A stretch of 6,802 bases of DNA, taken from positions 1 to 6,802 of the forward strand of contig JAJYCH010000267.1 in assembly GCA_021778575.1 (NCBI GenBank), in the 5' to 3' direction. This stretch comes from Planctomycetota bacterium (lineage in GTDB: Bacteria > Planctomycetota > Planctomycetia > Isosphaerales > Isosphaeraceae). This document shows positions 5,300 to 6,802 of this stretch, piece by piece (position 1 is the stretch's first letter; each line of letters starts with the position of its first letter). The notes below the pieces were generated by a model that was not told the DNA's origin, did not search any database, and saw only the letters and a program-made list of their open reading frames with translations. Both the position numbers and the translations under genes were made by a program.

Positions 5300-6590
5300 A
5301 TCGCTCGACCGGAAACTCGCGAGCATCCACGCCAACCCGTCGGGGTGTCGCGAGTTCATCCTCGCCGACGCCAAGGACGCCGACATGGCGTTTGGCATCG
5401 GCGCGCCGGGGCAGTCGCCCGAGGCCCATTCGGGCGAGGTCCGGTTCAAGACGCTCGAAGAATATCGCGAGCAGATCCGCGCGATCATTCACCAGGGGGT
5501 CGTCGATATCATGCTGATGTCGGCCAGCACCAACCACGCCCTGACGATCCGCGAACGGTTGTTCGAGAACTCGGCGATCACCCCGGCCGCTCGCGCCAAC
5601 GATACCACGGATGTTCACATCGCCCGAGGTTCACGCTACGCCCAGGAGCCGGCACGGCCGTTTCGGTCGGCCAGTCTCGACCACATCCAGTGCGGCCACC
5701 TCGATTGCTCGCCCGAGGAGCGCGCTCTGGGGGCGGATCTGGGCCTGTACAGCGTGACGTTCAACAACGACCTGGCTCTCGACCTGGCCACGCTCGAACG
5801 GTTCCATCAGTTCCGCGAGGAAGCCGAGCGGAAGAATTTTCGCTACTTCCTCGAAGTCTTCGACCCGAACATGCCGAACGCGATCGACCCGGCGATTCTC
5901 CCGTCGTACCTCAACGACATGATCGCCCGGATGCTCGCCGGTGTCGCTCCCGCCGGTCGGCCGACGTTCCTCAAGATCGTCTACCACGGGCCGAGGGCGA
6001 TGGAGGAGCTGGTTCGCTACGACCCGCACCTGGTCGTCGGCATCCTCGGTGGTTCGGCCGGGACGACTCTCGACGCGTTCCAGATGCTCGCCGATGCCCA
6101 GAAGTATGGGGCCAAGGTTGCTCTCTACGGCCGGAAGATCAACAACGCCGAGAATCAACTGGCGTTTATTCAATTCTTGAGGTTGATCGTCGATGGAGTG
6201 ATCGGGCCGGTCGAAGCGGTGAAGGCTTATCACGCCGTGCTCGGGAAACTGGGGATCGCACCCCGGCGGACGCTCGCGGACGACCTGATGCTCCAGACCG
6301 GGTCAATGAGCTATGGCGAAACCAAGACATCCGTCACCGTCCCGGCTCGCCCGGAACCAGCCAAGGCCGAGGCTTGCGCCTGTCACGACCACGCTTCCAA
6401 GGTCGTCGCTCCGACCGCCAAAGCGTGTGCTTGCCATGATCATCCGCCGGTCGAGATCGCGACGCCCTCGGTCGCCAAGCCATCAAAAAACGGCTTCCCG
6501 AGTACGCTTGATGGCCGTCCTGACTTTGCCAGGATGGATGTCTCGCAGCGGCTTGCCTATCATCGCGACCGGCTCGGCCTGGGTCGTTGA
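5292..6590 (+). CDS. Putative TIM-barrel, DhnA/LsrF-like class I aldolase-family protein with Cys/His-repeat tail
   Basis: I cannot name this 432-aa protein. The core (about 1-325) alternates predicted strands and helices. The stretch TFLKIVYHGPRAMEELV (225-241) followed by LVVGILGGSAGTT (247-259) and ALYGRKINNAE (277-287) resembles the Schiff-base-lysine strand, GG phosphate-binding loop and final GR-loop of DhnA/FbaB/LsrF-type class I aldolases. Lys228 is then the candidate Schiff-base residue; this is inference from motif layout. The tail after about 345 is Ala/Pro/Lys-rich and low-complexity. It contains CACHDH twice (362-367 and 379-384), a possible metal or redox site, and closes with DFARMDVSQRLAYHRDRLG (411-429), predicted helical. 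The gene is coupled to the dehydrogenase by overlap and is the last visible gene of the run. It could act on a sugar-phosphate intermediate, or be a non-enzymatic BMC accessory. Confidence 0.8.
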   Translation: MVKSLDRKLASIHANPSGCREFILADAKDADMAFGIGAPGQSPEAHSGEVRFKTLEEYREQIRAIIHQGVVDIMLMSASTNHALTIRERLFENSAITPAARANDTTDVHIARGSRYAQEPARPFRSASLDHIQCGHLDCSPEERALGADLGLYSVTFNNDLALDLATLERFHQFREEAERKNFRYFLEVFDPNMPNAIDPAILPSYLNDMIARMLAGVAPAGRPTFLKIVYHGPRAMEELVRYDPHLVVGILGGSAGTTLDAFQMLADAQKYGAKVALYGRKINNAENQLAFIQFLRLIVDGVIGPVEAVKAYHAVLGKLGIAPRRTLADDLMLQTGSMSYGETKTSVTVPARPEPAKAEACACHDHASKVVAPTAKACACHDHPPVEIATPSVAKPSKNGFPSTLDGRPDFARMDVSQRLAYHRDRLGLGR

Positions 6591-6593
6591 GAA

Positions 6594-6629
6594 CCCTGGG
6601 CGAAATTGGGTGTACCCCGATTTTCAGGG
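6594..6629 (+). terminator. Possible imperfect terminator hairpin after the operon's last gene
   Basis: Starting 4 bases past the TGA at 6588-6590, CCCTG (6594-6598) can pair with CAGGG (6625-6629), and inside it AAAT with ATTT and GGG with CCC around a TGTA loop, with mismatches between these blocks. Stability is modest and no U-run follows, so it is only a candidate. Confidence 0.3.
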
Positions 6630-6650
6630 CGGCTGCGGACGGATTGGTTC

Positions 6651-6787
6651 TCTGGAGTGCGAGAGCTTGCTCTCGCTCTGCTTCACGGAGCTTGCTCCGC
6701 GGTCGTCGACTGAAAACCGTTGGCCAGGTCACTCGGCTCGGAGCAAGCTCCGGTCGCCAAAGCGAGAGCAAGCTCTCGCACTCCAGA
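6651..6787 (+). repeat. 137-nt nested long inverted repeat (REP/MITE-like), operon end
   Basis: Bases 6651-6677 and 6761-6787 are perfect reverse complements (27 bp), beginning TCTGGAGTGCGAGAGCTTGC. After an imperfect stretch the arms pair again, CGGAGCTTGCTCCG (6686-6699) with CGGAGCAAGCTCCG (6739-6752). Each of these four blocks is itself a palindrome, including GCGAGAGCTTGCTCTCGC at 6659-6676 and its partner at 6762-6779, so the region can fold as one long hairpin or as four small ones. CGGTCGCCAA (6751-6760) precedes the second outer arm exactly as in the 4131-4202 element. With the preceding sequence it accounts for the 212-base stretch after 6590, where I see no gene. Confidence 0.85.
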
Positions 6788-6802
6788 TTTAGGGCTTCGC
6801 CG

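Noticed and set aside
5345..6439. Second plus-strand frame of 364 codons within the 432-aa gene
   Set aside because: The translation is Arg/Pro/Gly-rich and compositionally like an out-of-frame read; the GTG-started frame has a ribosome site, ordered motifs and synonymous variation in the CACHDH repeats.
6651..6787. CRISPR array suggested by repeated GAGCTTGCTC-like blocks
   Set aside because: The blocks are arranged as inverted, mirror-symmetric palindromes of differing sequence and spacing, not direct repeats with uniform spacers.
6591..6792. Coding extension or small gene in the 3' region
   Set aside because: The open frames here read straight through the inverted repeat and give symmetric low-information peptides such as repeated EQALALQ; the sequence is explained by the palindromes.

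Overview
The window is a contiguous, all-plus-strand piece of a bacterial microcompartment (BMC) operon. High GC, GATC/CGATCG-rich codon usage, patchy Shine-Dalgarno use, and especially the combination of several single-domain pentameric shell genes (BMC-P, EutN/CcmL family) with a CoA-acylating aldehyde dehydrogenase, a FucA-like class II aldolase and a lactate/malate dehydrogenase point to a planctomycete, perhaps of the Isosphaeraceae. This is the gene content known for the Planctomycetes/Verrucomicrobia-type BMC, which degrades L-fucose and L-rhamnose. The taxonomic call is inferred from gene content and composition only.

Layout: (1) 1-277, a BMC-P gene truncated by the left edge; (2) 328-1758, a PduP-like aldehyde dehydrogenase with an N-terminal encapsulation-peptide-like helix; (3) 1776-2030, a second BMC-P; (4) 2027-2704, a 225-aa protein of uncertain function with a weakly RpiB/LacAB-like C-terminus and a possible N-terminal targeting helix; (5) 2701-2979, a third BMC-P; (6) 3025-3912, a class II aldolase with a C-terminal encapsulation-peptide-like helix; (7) 3924-4124, a small two-helix membrane protein; (8) 4131-4202, a perfect 24-bp-arm inverted repeat; (9) 4220-5299, a lactate/malate dehydrogenase with a Gly-rich C-terminal tail; (10) 5292-6590, a 432-aa putative TIM-barrel (DhnA/LsrF-like) protein with a Cys/His-repeat tail; (11) 6591-6802, non-coding, with a possible terminator hairpin and a 137-nt nested inverted repeat. 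Stop/start overlaps (ATGA twice, GTG...TAA once, possibly TGATG) indicate translational coupling.

How the genes fit together: by family knowledge, the aldolase would split L-fuculose-1-phosphate or L-rhamnulose-1-phosphate into DHAP and L-lactaldehyde inside the shell. The aldehyde dehydrogenase would convert lactaldehyde to lactyl-CoA with NAD+ and CoA, and the lactate/malate dehydrogenase would balance NAD(H). The hexameric shell protein (BMC-H), the phosphotransacylase (PduL), the acyl kinase and any regulator are not in the window and presumably lie upstream or elsewhere.

The parts that known BMC biochemistry does not explain are the 432-aa protein with its duplicated CACHDH motif, the MDH-like specificity residues and Gly-rich tail of the dehydrogenase, the 225-aa protein, the inserted membrane protein, and two related palindromic elements that bracket the last two genes.
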